64,000 bases of DNA, from contig JAGCYH010000020.1 in the NCBI GenBank assembly GCA_017960905.1, positions 55,013 through 119,012 on the forward strand, read 5' to 3'. Under the pieces are notes generated by a model. It made no database searches and had not been told where the DNA came from. It saw only the letters and a program-made list of their open reading frames with translations. A program made the translations under genes and the position numbers. The stretch is from Bacteroidales bacterium. GTDB taxonomy: Bacteria; Bacteroidota; Bacteroidia; Bacteroidales; Marinilabiliaceae. Shown piece after piece: positions 9,983-19,674 of this stretch (position 1 is its first letter; every line of letters starts with the position of its first letter).

Positions 9983-10001
9983 GCTGGAGCCTACGCCGAA
10001 C
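9972..10001. terminator. Perfect 14-base-arm palindrome at the end of the small membrane gene
   Basis: GTTCGGCGTAGGCT and its exact reverse complement flank GG, with a T run about ten bases further on. It overlaps the stop codon of the preceding gene (9980-9982). It can act as a terminator. It also shares the core TTCGGCGTAG with the imperfect hairpin at 19675-19701, so it may belong to a dispersed family. Confidence 0.6.
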
Positions 10002-10361
10002 AAAAGTTCTTTTTTTTGAAAAAAATATCAACAACAAACACACAAAAAAAAGACGGAAACGTGCCACCTTCGGCAGCGCAAATCCACAGAAAAACCACCC
10101 CCCGAAAGCGACCAAATTGAGTTGATTTTTGACCGAATCTAACAGTATGACAATCATTTTGTAATAATTATTCCGTTTTTGAGGCGAAAAATCGCCTCTA
10201 AAACACTTTTTAATATTACATTATGTTAAATAAAAATGCATTTCACCCATAAAAAAGCACCGTTCGCCCAAACTGCAAAAAATTAGCATGTCATTCGCCC
10301 ATAATTTAATACAACTCGCCAAAAACCTGAAAATCAGCGTCACCCTGGCAAGTTATGCTCG
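10002..10361. other. AT-rich gene-free stretch
   Basis: About 360 bases without a supportable gene on either strand. It is A/T-rich with homopolymer runs (such as the A runs near 10018 and 10045). A minus-strand frame at 9942-10157 is low-complexity and runs into the neighbouring gene's end, so I do not call it. No repeat or RNA structure stands out. Confidence 0.5.
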
Positions 10362-10369
10362 TAAATTTG
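10362..10369 (+). promoter_or_regulatory. -7 promoter box TAAATTTG
   Basis: Exact TAnnTTTG box 25 bases before the ATG at 10394. It lies after an in-frame ATG at 10355, which therefore is probably not in the transcript; this decides the start at 10394. Confidence 0.6.
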
Positions 10370-10393
10370 CATAGAAAAAAACTTACAGACAAG

Positions 10394-10999
10394 ATGAAAA
10401 GAATTACATTAATTTTTGCCCTATCCATTACATTAATCGCCGCGGTTGCAGCGTACAACTTCTACAACCACAGCGATCACGACCAAAACCACTACACTAT
10501 AGCACGAACAATCGTGCATACCAACCCAGACAACCTGATAACATCGAAGATTACGATGACCCTCCAAAACGACAAATGGATTGAATCGACAAAAGTTGAG
10601 TACAACTACAACGGCAACCAAATCGAAGAGATCCGTTTCGAAAGCCACAACGGCAATTGGGAGAAAACAAAGAAAATTGTACGTGAATTAAATGACGCAA
10701 AAGCCCTGATCAGCAAAACAACATACACATACAACCAAAGTAACACGTGGGAGACCGACACTGAAGAACAATTCACCGACTTGAGTCTCGACAACAACTT
10801 GCTCCACGACATGGTTTTCGACAAAAACGGCAACCTGATTATGGACGCAACCTACAACTGGAGCGAAGGCTTGAGCAACGGGATTACCAAAGAAGAGTAC
10901 ACCTACGAGAAAGACGGTAAGCCCAACCAGACAATCTCGTACGTGTGGAGCAGCAACGAATGGGTCAAAGACGAAGTTTCGGACATGCTCTACGAATAA
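10394..10999 (+). CDS. Small exported protein with Tyr/Asn-Gly-rich beta repeats
   Basis: A 201-residue product begins with Lys-Arg and a hydrophobic stretch (residues about 4-20), a plausible signal peptide or membrane anchor. The rest repeats a loose pattern of the type KxTYTYN...W, EEYTYEKDGKPN and ISYVW, resembling YD-type or DUF3836-like secreted Bacteroidales proteins. I cannot assign a function. The ATG at 10394 is chosen over 10355 because the promoter box lies between them and the signal peptide then begins at the N-terminus. A strong terminator follows at 11097-11137. Confidence 0.7.
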   Translation: MKRITLIFALSITLIAAVAAYNFYNHSDHDQNHYTIARTIVHTNPDNLITSKITMTLQNDKWIESTKVEYNYNGNQIEEIRFESHNGNWEKTKKIVRELNDAKALISKTTYTYNQSNTWETDTEEQFTDLSLDNNLLHDMVFDKNGNLIMDATYNWSEGLSNGITKEEYTYEKDGKPNQTISYVWSSNEWVKDEVSDMLYE

Positions 11000-11096
11000 A
11001 AAGAAGAACACATAACGCGACAGAACCTAAATCAGAATCACAATAAATACACCTCCCACACAACCAATTTGGCACAAGTATTACGAATTGTTCTTT

Positions 11097-11137
11097 TGAA
11101 AAAGCGGCTTGCAGAAATCTGCAAGCCGCTTTTTTTA
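11097..11137. terminator. Intrinsic terminator, bidirectional
   Basis: Arms AAAAAGCGGCTTGCAGA and the exact reverse complement enclose AA, with a T run on the right and an A run on the left. It ends transcription of the small exported protein. Confidence 0.85.
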
Positions 11138-11240
11138 CTATCGCCCGCAATTAATTCTTAGTTAGCTATTTTAAACTGATTTAACAATAACGAAAGGCTA
11201 AATTCAATACATTCGCAAACGGATAAAACCCAATGAAAGA

Positions 11241-12257
11241 ATGAACGCAGAAGACATATTCCGGACACCTGTCGAGATTAATGAATCGCGACTAAAAGCA
11301 ATGCCAGACGACACTGTGTTCAGTATTGGTTCGTGCTTCGCCGAAACAATGAGCCAGAAATTGGCCGACGGACTGATGCAATCTTTCTCAAACCCCTTTG
11401 GCACCGCCTACAATCCGATAACAATTGACAAACAAATTTTAAGGATTGTTAACCTTGAGCGCTGCTCTGCCGACGAAATAGTCGGCAGCGAAGGCCGCTA
11501 CCTGAGCTTCAAGGCCCACAGCAAGCTGTGGGCCGACACGCCCGAAGAGCTCGCCGACGCCATCGACCGACAGACGGCCGAGGCCAACCGACAACTATCG
11601 AAGGCAAAACTCATCGTGATAACATACGGCACGGCATGGGTATACGCCCTGTGCAGCAGCGGCAGCGTAGTGGCCAACTGCCACAAACTGCCTGCCGACA
11701 AGTTCACACGCCGACGACTGACAGCCGACGAAATAACAGCGACGGTGCTTAGCACCGTCGGACAGATACGAAGAGTGAACGCCAACGCGCGTATCGTATT
11801 CACAGTGAGCCCCATACGCCACCTAAAAGACACCGCGCACGGCAACCAGCTCAGCAAAGCTGAGCTGCTGCTCGGCATCGACAGCGCCCTAAGCAGCGCC
11901 GAAGGCACCGAGTACTTCCCCGCCTACGAGATACAGATGGACGAGCTGCGCGACTACCGCTTCTACGCCGCCGACATGCTGCACCCGAGCGAAGTGGCCG
12001 CCGACTACATCTTCGACCGTTTCGCGCAGACATACCTCACCAACGAAGCCCGACAGCTCATTGCCGAAGGCCGGAAAATAACCTCTGCTCTGCAGCACCG
12101 ACCCATGGGAACCGAAACGCAATACCTGCAGTTTATCGACTCAACCATAGGACGAATAGACCGCATAAGAGCCAAATACGACAAAAATCTCACAAACAAC
12201 TGCATGTCAGGCGTTTACGAGAGACTTTCGACTATAAGGCAAAACAAAAAAAAGTGA
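11241..12257 (+). CDS. GSCFA-domain protein (SGNH-hydrolase-like)
   Basis: The IGSCFAE motif (residues about 29-35) names the GSCFA family, a Bacteroidetes-rich group in the SGNH/GDSL hydrolase clan. Ser31 would be the nucleophile. A late DMLHPSEVAADYI motif (about 235-247) supplies the Asp-x-x-His expected in the fold. Length is 338 residues, usual for the family. No signal peptide is seen, so it is probably cytoplasmic. The substrate is unknown. It stands just ahead of the glycogen cluster with a 100-base gap and may be separate from it. Confidence 0.85.
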   Translation: MNAEDIFRTPVEINESRLKAMPDDTVFSIGSCFAETMSQKLADGLMQSFSNPFGTAYNPITIDKQILRIVNLERCSADEIVGSEGRYLSFKAHSKLWADTPEELADAIDRQTAEANRQLSKAKLIVITYGTAWVYALCSSGSVVANCHKLPADKFTRRRLTADEITATVLSTVGQIRRVNANARIVFTVSPIRHLKDTAHGNQLSKAELLLGIDSALSSAEGTEYFPAYEIQMDELRDYRFYAADMLHPSEVAADYIFDRFAQTYLTNEARQLIAEGRKITSALQHRPMGTETQYLQFIDSTIGRIDRIRAKYDKNLTNNCMSGVYERLSTIRQNKKK

Positions 12258-12357
12258 TTTGAAAGTACAAAATTTTGCAGACAAAAAAAAAACTACTACT
12301 TTCACGTGCGATTAGAAAAGAAACAAATAATAACAATATAAAAAACGCTTAAATCAG

Positions 12358-14283
12358 ATGAAGTACATTCAATTTGACAACTCGAAGTTACCGAACCTTG
12401 AATACTCACTGTTCAAAGAGATTCTGCGTACCAACAAAGCAGGAGCCTACATGAGTACTTCAATCTTGGGTTGTAACACACGAAAGTACCACGGATTGCT
12501 TGTGTGTCCGATTGAACAATTCGGAAACGAAAGTTTCGTAATGCTATCATCGCTACAATGCTCTGTCATTCAGCACGATAAGACATTCAATCTGGGCATT
12601 CAGCAATACAAAGACGACTACTTTGAGCCCAAAGGGCACAAGTACATGTGCGACTGCACCGTCGACCCGACGGTGAAAGTGACGCACAGAGTAGGCGGTG
12701 TGGTTCTCTCGCAAGAATTTATTCTTGCCGAGAACGAGAATCAAGTGCTTATCAAGTACACACTCGAAGACGCCCACTCTGACACTACGCTCAGGCTCAA
12801 ACCTTTCCTTGCGTTCCGCAACATCCACGACCTCACGCAGGAGAACATGCAGGTGAACACGCACTACGACACCGTAAGCAACGGCGCCAAGTTCTGCCTC
12901 TACCATGGTTTTCCCGAGCTCTTCCTGCAGACAAGCAAGAAAGCCGACTTCGTGGCAATGCCCGACTGGTACCGCGATGTGGAATACATCAAAGAGCGCT
13001 ACCGCGGATACGGCTACAGAGAAGACCTCTACGTGCCGGGCTATTTCGAATTCCCGATAAAGAAAGGCGAAAGCGTCGTCTTTTCAGCTTCGCTGAAAGA
13101 AGCCGCTACAGGCAGCCTCAAGACAAAATTCACACGCGAGGTGTCGCGCCGCAAGCCAAGCGACAGCATGCAGAACCTGCTTATCAATGCAGCCGCTCAA
13201 TTTATTGAGCGCCAACAAAATAACGTACTTCTGAAAGCCGGCTTCCACTGGAAACGCCCGCAGATGCGCGATATGTTCGTGGCTCTGGCCGGACTTGCTA
13301 TTTATCAGGAAGATAAAAAGACATTCGCCGAAATATTCGAATCGAGTCTGCCGAACCTTCGCCGCTTGTACATTGAGCAGGCAGCCATGAACAACACATC
13401 TATCGATGTGCCGCTCTGGTTCTTCTACTGCATCAACGAGATGGAGCGCTTCTTGCCGCGCTACATCAAAGCAACCGACCACTTCGGCCTCATGAACGAC
13501 CTCTTGAACCACTACTGGACTGGCGTTCCGGGCAAGATGCACCGTCAGGACAACGGCCTGATATACGCCCGCAACGAAGGCGAGCCGCAGACCTGGATGA
13601 ACGCCAAGACATCGTACGGACTGATAGTCACACCGCGCTATGGTTGCGCTGTCGAAGTCAACGCACTGTGGTACAATGCGATAGCAACCACACTCGAGAT
13701 TGCCAAGAAACTTGGCAATAAAGAGTTCATCGACACATGGCAGCCGCGCCTCGAGCAGATAGGCCAGGCATTCCTTGATACCTTCTGCAACGAACAGGGT
13801 TACCTGTTCGACTACGTCGACGGCGACTACAAGTCGTACACCATACGTCCGAACCAACTTATAGCAGCAGGATTGCGCTTCTCGCCGCTTACGCGCGAGC
13901 AGAAAAAGAACATTTTGGATTTAGCCACCAAAGAGTTGCTCACCCCGAGAGGCCTGCGCAGCCTGACGCCAAAAGACGACAAATACATGGGTGCCGTAGA
14001 AGGCAACCAAGACGAACGCGCACTGACGCTTCACCAAGGCACAGCCTATCCGTGGCTGCTTGGTTTCTACGCCGATGTGATGATAGAAGTGCACCGTAAC
14101 AGCGGCATAGCACAACTGAAACGCATCGTAGCCGACTTCGAGTCGGAACTCACCGAACACTGCATCGGAACAATAAGCGAACGCTACAACGGCAACCCGC
14201 CGCACCAGGCTAAAGGCGCTATTTCGATGGCATGGAACGTAGCCGCATTATTGAAATTAATGAAAATAACAGAAACAAAATAA
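12358..14283 (+). CDS. Glycogen debranching enzyme (amylo-alpha-1,6-glucosidase family)
   Basis: Cytoplasmic enzyme that hydrolyses alpha-1,6 branch points of glycogen. The 641 residues show the N-terminal GDE domain (SILGCNTRKYHGLLV near 38-52) and the (alpha/alpha)6 catalytic C-domain. The latter includes DVPLWFFYCINEM, QTWMNAKT, EVNALWYNA and YTIRPNQLIAAG in expected order, followed by GAVEGNQDERALTLHQGTAYPWLLG-type sequence near 553-577. It is the first gene of a tight cluster: the glycogen synthase starts 6 bases after its stop, so translation is likely coupled. No clear TAnnTTTG box is present in the 100-base leader, which is A-rich. Confidence 0.92.
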   Translation: MKYIQFDNSKLPNLEYSLFKEILRTNKAGAYMSTSILGCNTRKYHGLLVCPIEQFGNESFVMLSSLQCSVIQHDKTFNLGIQQYKDDYFEPKGHKYMCDCTVDPTVKVTHRVGGVVLSQEFILAENENQVLIKYTLEDAHSDTTLRLKPFLAFRNIHDLTQENMQVNTHYDTVSNGAKFCLYHGFPELFLQTSKKADFVAMPDWYRDVEYIKERYRGYGYREDLYVPGYFEFPIKKGESVVFSASLKEAATGSLKTKFTREVSRRKPSDSMQNLLINAAAQFIERQQNNVLLKAGFHWKRPQMRDMFVALAGLAIYQEDKKTFAEIFESSLPNLRRLYIEQAAMNNTSIDVPLWFFYCINEMERFLPRYIKATDHFGLMNDLLNHYWTGVPGKMHRQDNGLIYARNEGEPQTWMNAKTSYGLIVTPRYGCAVEVNALWYNAIATTLEIAKKLGNKEFIDTWQPRLEQIGQAFLDTFCNEQGYLFDYVDGDYKSYTIRPNQLIAAGLRFSPLTREQKKNILDLATKELLTPRGLRSLTPKDDKYMGAVEGNQDERALTLHQGTAYPWLLGFYADVMIEVHRNSGIAQLKRIVADFESELTEHCIGTISERYNGNPPHQAKGAISMAWNVAALLKLMKITETK

Positions 14284-14289
14284 GTCACC

Positions 14290-15576
14290 ATGAAAGTATT
14301 GATGTTCGGATGGGAGTTTCCGCCGCATATCTCCGGTGGTTTAGGCACAGCATGCTACGGACTTACGCGAGGTATGTCGTCGATTCCCGACCTCGATGTC
14401 CTTTTTGTTGTCCCAAAGGCTTTTGGCGATGAAGACAAGAGCAAAGTGGAGGACATCATAGGAGCAAACAACATATCGATATGCAATCGCAAGCTGAGAG
14501 TCTCACACATGAGCAAACACTTGGATTACATCGAAGTTGACTCAAAATTAGTGCCTTACGTCGATCCTGAAGATTTCTGGAAGTTGCGTTCGCTCAACGT
14601 GGGCGAGACATTCCGCTTCCTTCAGACCGACAGCAACGGCAAATTCCACTTCACTGGCAAATATGGCACTTCGCTGCTCGAAGAGATACGCAACTACGCC
14701 ATCATAGCCAATCTGATAGCTCAGGAGAAAGACTTTGACATAATACACGCCCACGACTGGCTTACATACCCTGCGGGCATTGCAGCCAAAGAGGCTACGG
14801 GCAAACCGCTCGTTGTTCATGTTCACGCCACCGACTTCGACCGAAGCGGCGGCTCGGTCAACCCTGTCGTTTACGACATAGAGCGCCGAGGCATGGAGGC
14901 TGCCGACAAGGTTATCACCGTCAGCAACCTCACACGCAACATCGTAATCGAGAAATACGGCATTCCGGCCGAGAAAGTCGTTACGGTGTACAACGCTGTT
15001 GACCCGATAAAGAGCGAGTTCAACAACTACAGCAACAAAGGCATAACCGATAAAATCATCACATTCCTCGGCCGTATCACTATGCAGAAAGGCCCCGAAT
15101 ACTTTATCGAAGCCGCCTACAAAGTACTGCAACGAATGGACAATGTCCGCTTCGTGATGGCAGGCAGCGGCGATATGATGGAGAAGATGATCCGACGCGC
15201 CGCAAGCCTCAAGATTATGGACCGTTTCCACTTCACTGGCTTCCTGCGCGGACAAGATGTCTACTCAATGCTTCGCATGAGTAGCCTCTACGTAATGCCT
15301 TCGGTATCAGAGCCTTTCGGCATCTCACCGCTCGAAGCAATGCAGAGCAACGTGCCGGTTCTGATTTCGAACCAGTCGGGTGTGTCGGAGATTCTGACAT
15401 ACGCCATCAAGACCGACTTCTGGGATATCGACGCCATGGCCGACGCCATGTACGCCGTACTCAACTACCCTTCACTGACCGAAATCTTTGCCAAATATGG
15501 CAAAGAAGAGGTCGACTCGCTCAAATGGGAGAATTCAGCCCAAAAGATTAAGAAAATTTACGATTCAATCATTTAA
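14290..15576 (+). CDS. GT4-family glycogen (starch) synthase
   Basis: Retaining glycosyltransferase that extends alpha-1,4-glucan chains, cytoplasmic. The 428 residues show the N-terminal GWEFPPHISGGLGT loop (residues 7-20), HAHDWLTYPAG near 155-165, and the C-terminal GT4 signature. That signature includes FLGRITMQKGPEYF and EPFGISPLEAMQSNVPVL, with the donor-binding Glu residues. The length matches the short Bacteroidetes GT4 synthases and not the longer GT5 GlgA. The sugar donor (UDP- or ADP-glucose) cannot be told from sequence. It is second in the glycogen cluster. Confidence 0.9.
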   Translation: MKVLMFGWEFPPHISGGLGTACYGLTRGMSSIPDLDVLFVVPKAFGDEDKSKVEDIIGANNISICNRKLRVSHMSKHLDYIEVDSKLVPYVDPEDFWKLRSLNVGETFRFLQTDSNGKFHFTGKYGTSLLEEIRNYAIIANLIAQEKDFDIIHAHDWLTYPAGIAAKEATGKPLVVHVHATDFDRSGGSVNPVVYDIERRGMEAADKVITVSNLTRNIVIEKYGIPAEKVVTVYNAVDPIKSEFNNYSNKGITDKIITFLGRITMQKGPEYFIEAAYKVLQRMDNVRFVMAGSGDMMEKMIRRAASLKIMDRFHFTGFLRGQDVYSMLRMSSLYVMPSVSEPFGISPLEAMQSNVPVLISNQSGVSEILTYAIKTDFWDIDAMADAMYAVLNYPSLTEIFAKYGKEEVDSLKWENSAQKIKKIYDSII

Positions 15577-15588
15577 AAACGATTCACC

Positions 15589-17013
15589 ATGAAAAATATA
15601 TGCTTGTATTTCCAACTGCACCAGCCTGTCAAACTGCGCCGTTACCGTTTCTTCGACATTGGCAACGACCACTACTACTACGACGACTATGCTAATGAAA
15701 GCAACATCAACAAACTGGCTCATACCTGCTATCTGCCGGCAAACAAGATTCTGCTCGACCTCATCAAACAGTCGAAAGGCAAATTCTCGGTAGCATTCTC
15801 TATCTCAGGCACTTTGCTCGACCAGTTCAAAATCTACTGCCCCGAAGTCATCGACAGCTTCAAAGCACTGGCCGCAACAAAGCAAGTTGAATTCCTCGCC
15901 GAGACTTCGGCGCATTCTTTAGCTTCGCTGAAGAACCCCGAAGAGTTCAAACGCCAGATTGCAGAGCAGGTGAAAACTATCGAAGACCTCTTCGGACAAG
16001 TACCCACAGTGTTCCGCAACACCGAGCTCATCTACTCCGACAACATCGGCGAGGAAGTGGCTTCGATGGGCTTCAAAGCAATGCTCAGCGAAGGCGCTAA
16101 ACAAGTGCTTGGCTGGAAGAGCGCCAACTACATGTACTGCAACACTATAGAGCCGCGCCTCAAAGTATTGCTCAAAAACTTCTCACTCAGCGACGACATC
16201 GCCGTTCGCTTCAGCAACCACAGCTGGAACGCATGGCCTCTGACAGCCGAGAAGTTCAAATCATGGCTCGACGCAATACCCGAAAGCGAAGAGATTATAA
16301 ATCTCTTCATGAACTACGAGACCTTCGGCAACAACAACAGCGCCGAAAGCGGCATCTTCGAGTTCCTCAAAGCACTGCCTAAAGTCCTTCTCGATGACAA
16401 GCAGTACGCATTCATCACACCGAGCAAGGCAGCATCGAAACTGCAGCCAGTATCGGCCATCCACGTGCCGACCCCGACAAGCTGGGTCGACGAGGAACGC
16501 GACACTTCGGCATGGCTCGGCAACGAGATGCAGAACGAAGCCCTCGACAAGCTCTACGCGCTGTCGGGCCTCGTAAGCAAATGCACCGACGCCACTCTGC
16601 TCAAAGACTGGCAGTACCTGCAGGCAAGCGACCACTTCTACTATATGGGCACAAAATTCTTCAGCAACGGCGCTTACCGCGCTTACCTGAACCCATATCA
16701 GACACCTTACGAAGCGTTCATCAACTACATGAACGTATTGAGCGACTTCGCTCAATGCCTGCGTAAGAGCGTTCCGCAAGAAGACGCCCAAATATCTGAC
16801 CTTCAGTCGGTAATAGCACAGCAGCAGATCACCATCAACGATTTGGAGAAACAGCTTGTAAAAGCCGGCATCGAACCAAACGTGAAGAAAACCGCTGCCA
16901 AGAAAGCGCCTGCCGCCAAGAAAGCCACTAAGGCCAAAAAGACGACTGCAGCTAAGAAGACTACGGAGAAAAAAGCCACAACAGAAAAGAAAACAACAAA
17001 GAAATCTAAATAA
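15589..17013 (+). CDS. GH57-family alpha-glucan hydrolase/transferase with lysine-rich C-terminal tail and altered active-site motif
   Basis: Glycoside hydrolase family 57 acts on alpha-glucans (alpha-amylase, 4-alpha-glucanotransferase or branching). The N-terminus YFQLHQPVKLR (residues 6-16) and the nucleophile region FRNTELIY with Glu146 are clear. In region IV, where the family carries the acid/base Asp (D-x-E-x-F-G), this protein reads NYETFG, with Asn242 in place of Asp. The following residues are also unlike the EHQW I expect in close relatives. Residues 433-474 are a Lys/Ala/Thr-rich tail of AAKK and TEKK units, like histone H1 tails, absent from a typical GH57. It lies between glycogen synthase and phosphorylase, 12 and 14 bases apart, so a glycogen role is near certain, but catalytic competence is open. 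Confidence 0.88.
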   Translation: MKNICLYFQLHQPVKLRRYRFFDIGNDHYYYDDYANESNINKLAHTCYLPANKILLDLIKQSKGKFSVAFSISGTLLDQFKIYCPEVIDSFKALAATKQVEFLAETSAHSLASLKNPEEFKRQIAEQVKTIEDLFGQVPTVFRNTELIYSDNIGEEVASMGFKAMLSEGAKQVLGWKSANYMYCNTIEPRLKVLLKNFSLSDDIAVRFSNHSWNAWPLTAEKFKSWLDAIPESEEIINLFMNYETFGNNNSAESGIFEFLKALPKVLLDDKQYAFITPSKAASKLQPVSAIHVPTPTSWVDEERDTSAWLGNEMQNEALDKLYALSGLVSKCTDATLLKDWQYLQASDHFYYMGTKFFSNGAYRAYLNPYQTPYEAFINYMNVLSDFAQCLRKSVPQEDAQISDLQSVIAQQQITINDLEKQLVKAGIEPNVKKTAAKKAPAAKKATKAKKTTAAKKTTEKKATTEKKTTKKSK

Positions 17014-17027
17014 AACAACATTTGTAT

Positions 17028-19571
17028 ATGGAAACCAAAAAGAGTTTCGCACCTTCGGCAGAGCCGTTGTGGAAGTCGATTTTTGTTAAATCGAAATTAC
17101 CAAAAGAATTAAGCTGTCTTCACGAAATTTCACGCAACCTTTGGTGGTGCTGGAATTACGAAGCAGTAGAACTTTTCGAAAGTATAGACAGCGAATTGTG
17201 GGAGCAAGTCGAAAAGAACCCTATACTTTTGCTCGAGAAAGTATCGTACTCAAGACTTAGCGAGCTTGCAAGCAACTCGCGTTTTGTAGCCAACCTTAAC
17301 GGCATCTACTCGAAATTCAAAACTTACCTGCAGCAACCGTTCGACTACAAACCGGCCATTGCGTACTTCAGCATGGAATATGGTTTGTCGAACATACTGA
17401 AAATATATTCAGGCGGTTTGGGCATTTTGGCAGGCGACTACCTTAAGGAAGCCAGCGACAGCCGTGTCAACATGGTTGCCATCGGCTTGCTCTACAGATA
17501 CGGATATTTCAAACAAGCCCTCTCGCTCAACGGCGAGCAGCAAGCCATCTACGAAGCGCAAGAGTTCCAGAACCTGCCGGTCGACGAAGTTCGCACCGCC
17601 GACGGACAACTGCTCTACATCCCTATCAACTTTCCGGGGCGTCAGGTGCAGCTTAAAGTTTGGCGTGTCAACGTTGGTCGCGTGCCCCTCTACCTGCTCG
17701 ACACCGACCACTCGCTCAACTCGCCCGACGACCGCACCATCACGCACGCGCTCTACGGCGGCGACTGGGAAAACCGTCTGAAACAAGAGATGATACTCGG
17801 CATGGGCGGTATCAGACTTTTGAATGCCTTAGGCATTCAAAGCGATGTATACCACTGCAACGAAGGACACGCAGCACTGCTCAACGTGCAGCGCCTCATC
17901 GACTACACCGACAAAGACCTCTCGTTCAACGAAGCTCTCGAAGTGGTTAAAGCATCGTCGCTCTTCACCACTCACACTCCTGTGCCCGCCGGCCACGACA
18001 AGTTCGACGAAGGTCTGCTGCGCAAATACCTCTACCACGTACCCGAATTGCTCAACATACAGTGGAACGAGTTCATGGACCTCGGCCGCGAAAACGACGG
18101 CAAATTCTCGATGAGCGTACTGGCCGCTCATACCTCGCAAGAGATGAACGGCGTAAGCTGGCTGCACGGCGAAGTTACTAAAGACATGTTCAAGCACCTC
18201 TGGCCAGGCTTCACCGCCGACGAGCTGCACATCAACTACGTAACAAACGGCGTACACTACGGTACTTGGACTGCAAGCGAAATGCAGCGTTTCTACGAAG
18301 AGAACCTCGGTTCGGACCTCCTGAAAGACGTATCGAACAAGACATACTGGGAAAAGATACAAAGCGTCGACGACGCTGCCATCTGGAACGTTCGCAAACA
18401 GCTGAAAAAGAAGCTGTTTGACTACGTCAAACAGCGCAAGGTGAACACACTTCACGCTACCGACGACCCGTCGAAAGTGCTCGAAGTGCTTGAAGGCATT
18501 CGTCCGAACGCCCTCACAATCGGCTTTGCACGCCGCTTTGCGACGTACAAACGCGCTCACTTGCTCTTCTCCGACCTCAACCGTCTGTCGAAAATCGTCA
18601 ACAACCCCGAGCGCCCCGTACAGTTCATCTTCGCCGGCAAGGCACACCCTGCCGACGGTGGCGGCCAAGGCCTTATCAAGATGATTATCGACATCTCGCA
18701 CCGTCCGGAGTTCCTCGGCAAAATCATCTTCCTCGAGAACTACGACATGGAGCTCGCCCGCCGTTTGGTGAGCGGTGTCGATGTTTGGCTCAACACCCCT
18801 ACCCGTCCGCTCGAAGCTTCGGGTACCAGCGGCCAGAAAGCCGAACTCAACGGCGTGCTCAACTTCAGCGTGCTCGACGGATGGTGGTACGAAGGCTATA
18901 AGAAAGAAGCCGGCTGGGCCATCACCGACAAACAGACATACGCCGAAACGAAGTATCAGGACGAACTCGACGCGGCTACCATCTACCACATGCTCGAGAC
19001 AGAAATAATACCTCTGTACTACGACCAGACCAACGATGTGCCGAAGAAATGGGTTCAGTATATCAAGAACTCTGTTTCGCGCATTGCGCCTGAGTTCACA
19101 ACAAAACGTATGATAACCGACTACCTCAACAAATTCTACATTCCGCAAGAGCAACGCACCTCAAAGCTAAAAAAGACAAACTTCAAAGCCGCCAAAGACT
19201 TGTCGGCTTGGAAACAGCAGGTTCGCGGCATGTGGGACAGCATCGAAGTGGTCGACATCGACATGCCCGACATCACCAAAGAACTGCTCGGCATTGGCGA
19301 CTCGTACAACATCACAATTACTATCGACAAGAAGAATAACGACATAGACCTCGGCCTCGAAATGGTTTTCGCAAGCGGTTCGGACATGAACTCGATGAAA
19401 GTAATTCACGCAGAGCCATTTAAGATTGCCAAGAAGAAAGGTTCTATCGTTACCTACACTGTAAGCATCTCGCTCAACTACCCGGGCAGCTTCAAGTACG
19501 GCATCAGAATGTTCCCAGCGAACGAGCTCCTGCCTCACAAACAAGACTTCCCTCTTATGAAGTGGATCTAA
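17028..19571 (+). CDS. glgP: Alpha-glucan (glycogen/maltodextrin) phosphorylase, GT35
   Basis: Releases glucose-1-phosphate from alpha-1,4-glucan using pyridoxal phosphate. The N-terminus (SRNLWWCWNYEA, residues about 38-49) is the DUF3417 region of the short phosphorylase subfamily. The PLP site EASGTSGQKAELNGVLN is present with Lys604. Near 512-522 lies FARRFATYKRA, and near 546-560 GKAHPADGGGQG. Length is 847 residues from the ATG at 17028. A TTG six bases earlier is possible but less likely. It is the last gene of the cluster, followed by a strong terminator at 19599. Confidence 0.94.
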   Translation: METKKSFAPSAEPLWKSIFVKSKLPKELSCLHEISRNLWWCWNYEAVELFESIDSELWEQVEKNPILLLEKVSYSRLSELASNSRFVANLNGIYSKFKTYLQQPFDYKPAIAYFSMEYGLSNILKIYSGGLGILAGDYLKEASDSRVNMVAIGLLYRYGYFKQALSLNGEQQAIYEAQEFQNLPVDEVRTADGQLLYIPINFPGRQVQLKVWRVNVGRVPLYLLDTDHSLNSPDDRTITHALYGGDWENRLKQEMILGMGGIRLLNALGIQSDVYHCNEGHAALLNVQRLIDYTDKDLSFNEALEVVKASSLFTTHTPVPAGHDKFDEGLLRKYLYHVPELLNIQWNEFMDLGRENDGKFSMSVLAAHTSQEMNGVSWLHGEVTKDMFKHLWPGFTADELHINYVTNGVHYGTWTASEMQRFYEENLGSDLLKDVSNKTYWEKIQSVDDAAIWNVRKQLKKKLFDYVKQRKVNTLHATDDPSKVLEVLEGIRPNALTIGFARRFATYKRAHLLFSDLNRLSKIVNNPERPVQFIFAGKAHPADGGGQGLIKMIIDISHRPEFLGKIIFLENYDMELARRLVSGVDVWLNTPTRPLEASGTSGQKAELNGVLNFSVLDGWWYEGYKKEAGWAITDKQTYAETKYQDELDAATIYHMLETEIIPLYYDQTNDVPKKWVQYIKNSVSRIAPEFTTKRMITDYLNKFYIPQEQRTSKLKKTNFKAAKDLSAWKQQVRGMWDSIEVVDIDMPDITKELLGIGDSYNITITIDKKNNDIDLGLEMVFASGSDMNSMKVIHAEPFKIAKKKGSIVTYTVSISLNYPGSFKYGIRMFPANELLPHKQDFPLMKWI

Positions 19572-19598
19572 CAGACAGATAGTTAACTCATTAACACA

Positions 19599-19640
19599 GC
19601 AAAGCGGTGCGGAAAGTACTTTCCGCACCGCTTTGCATTT
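19599..19640 (+). terminator. Intrinsic terminator of the glycogen cluster
   Basis: GCAAAGCGGTGCGGAAAG and its exact reverse complement flank TA (19599-19636), followed by ATTTTT. An 18-base perfect stem is unusually long. Confidence 0.9.
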
Positions 19641-19674
19641 TTCGGGGGGAAGGGGGCAACATAAACATTAAGTA

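Noticed and set aside
17829..19154. 441-codon minus-strand frame inside glgP
   Set aside because: Complete overlap with a well-supported phosphorylase gene, low-complexity Val/Phe/His composition, no motif.
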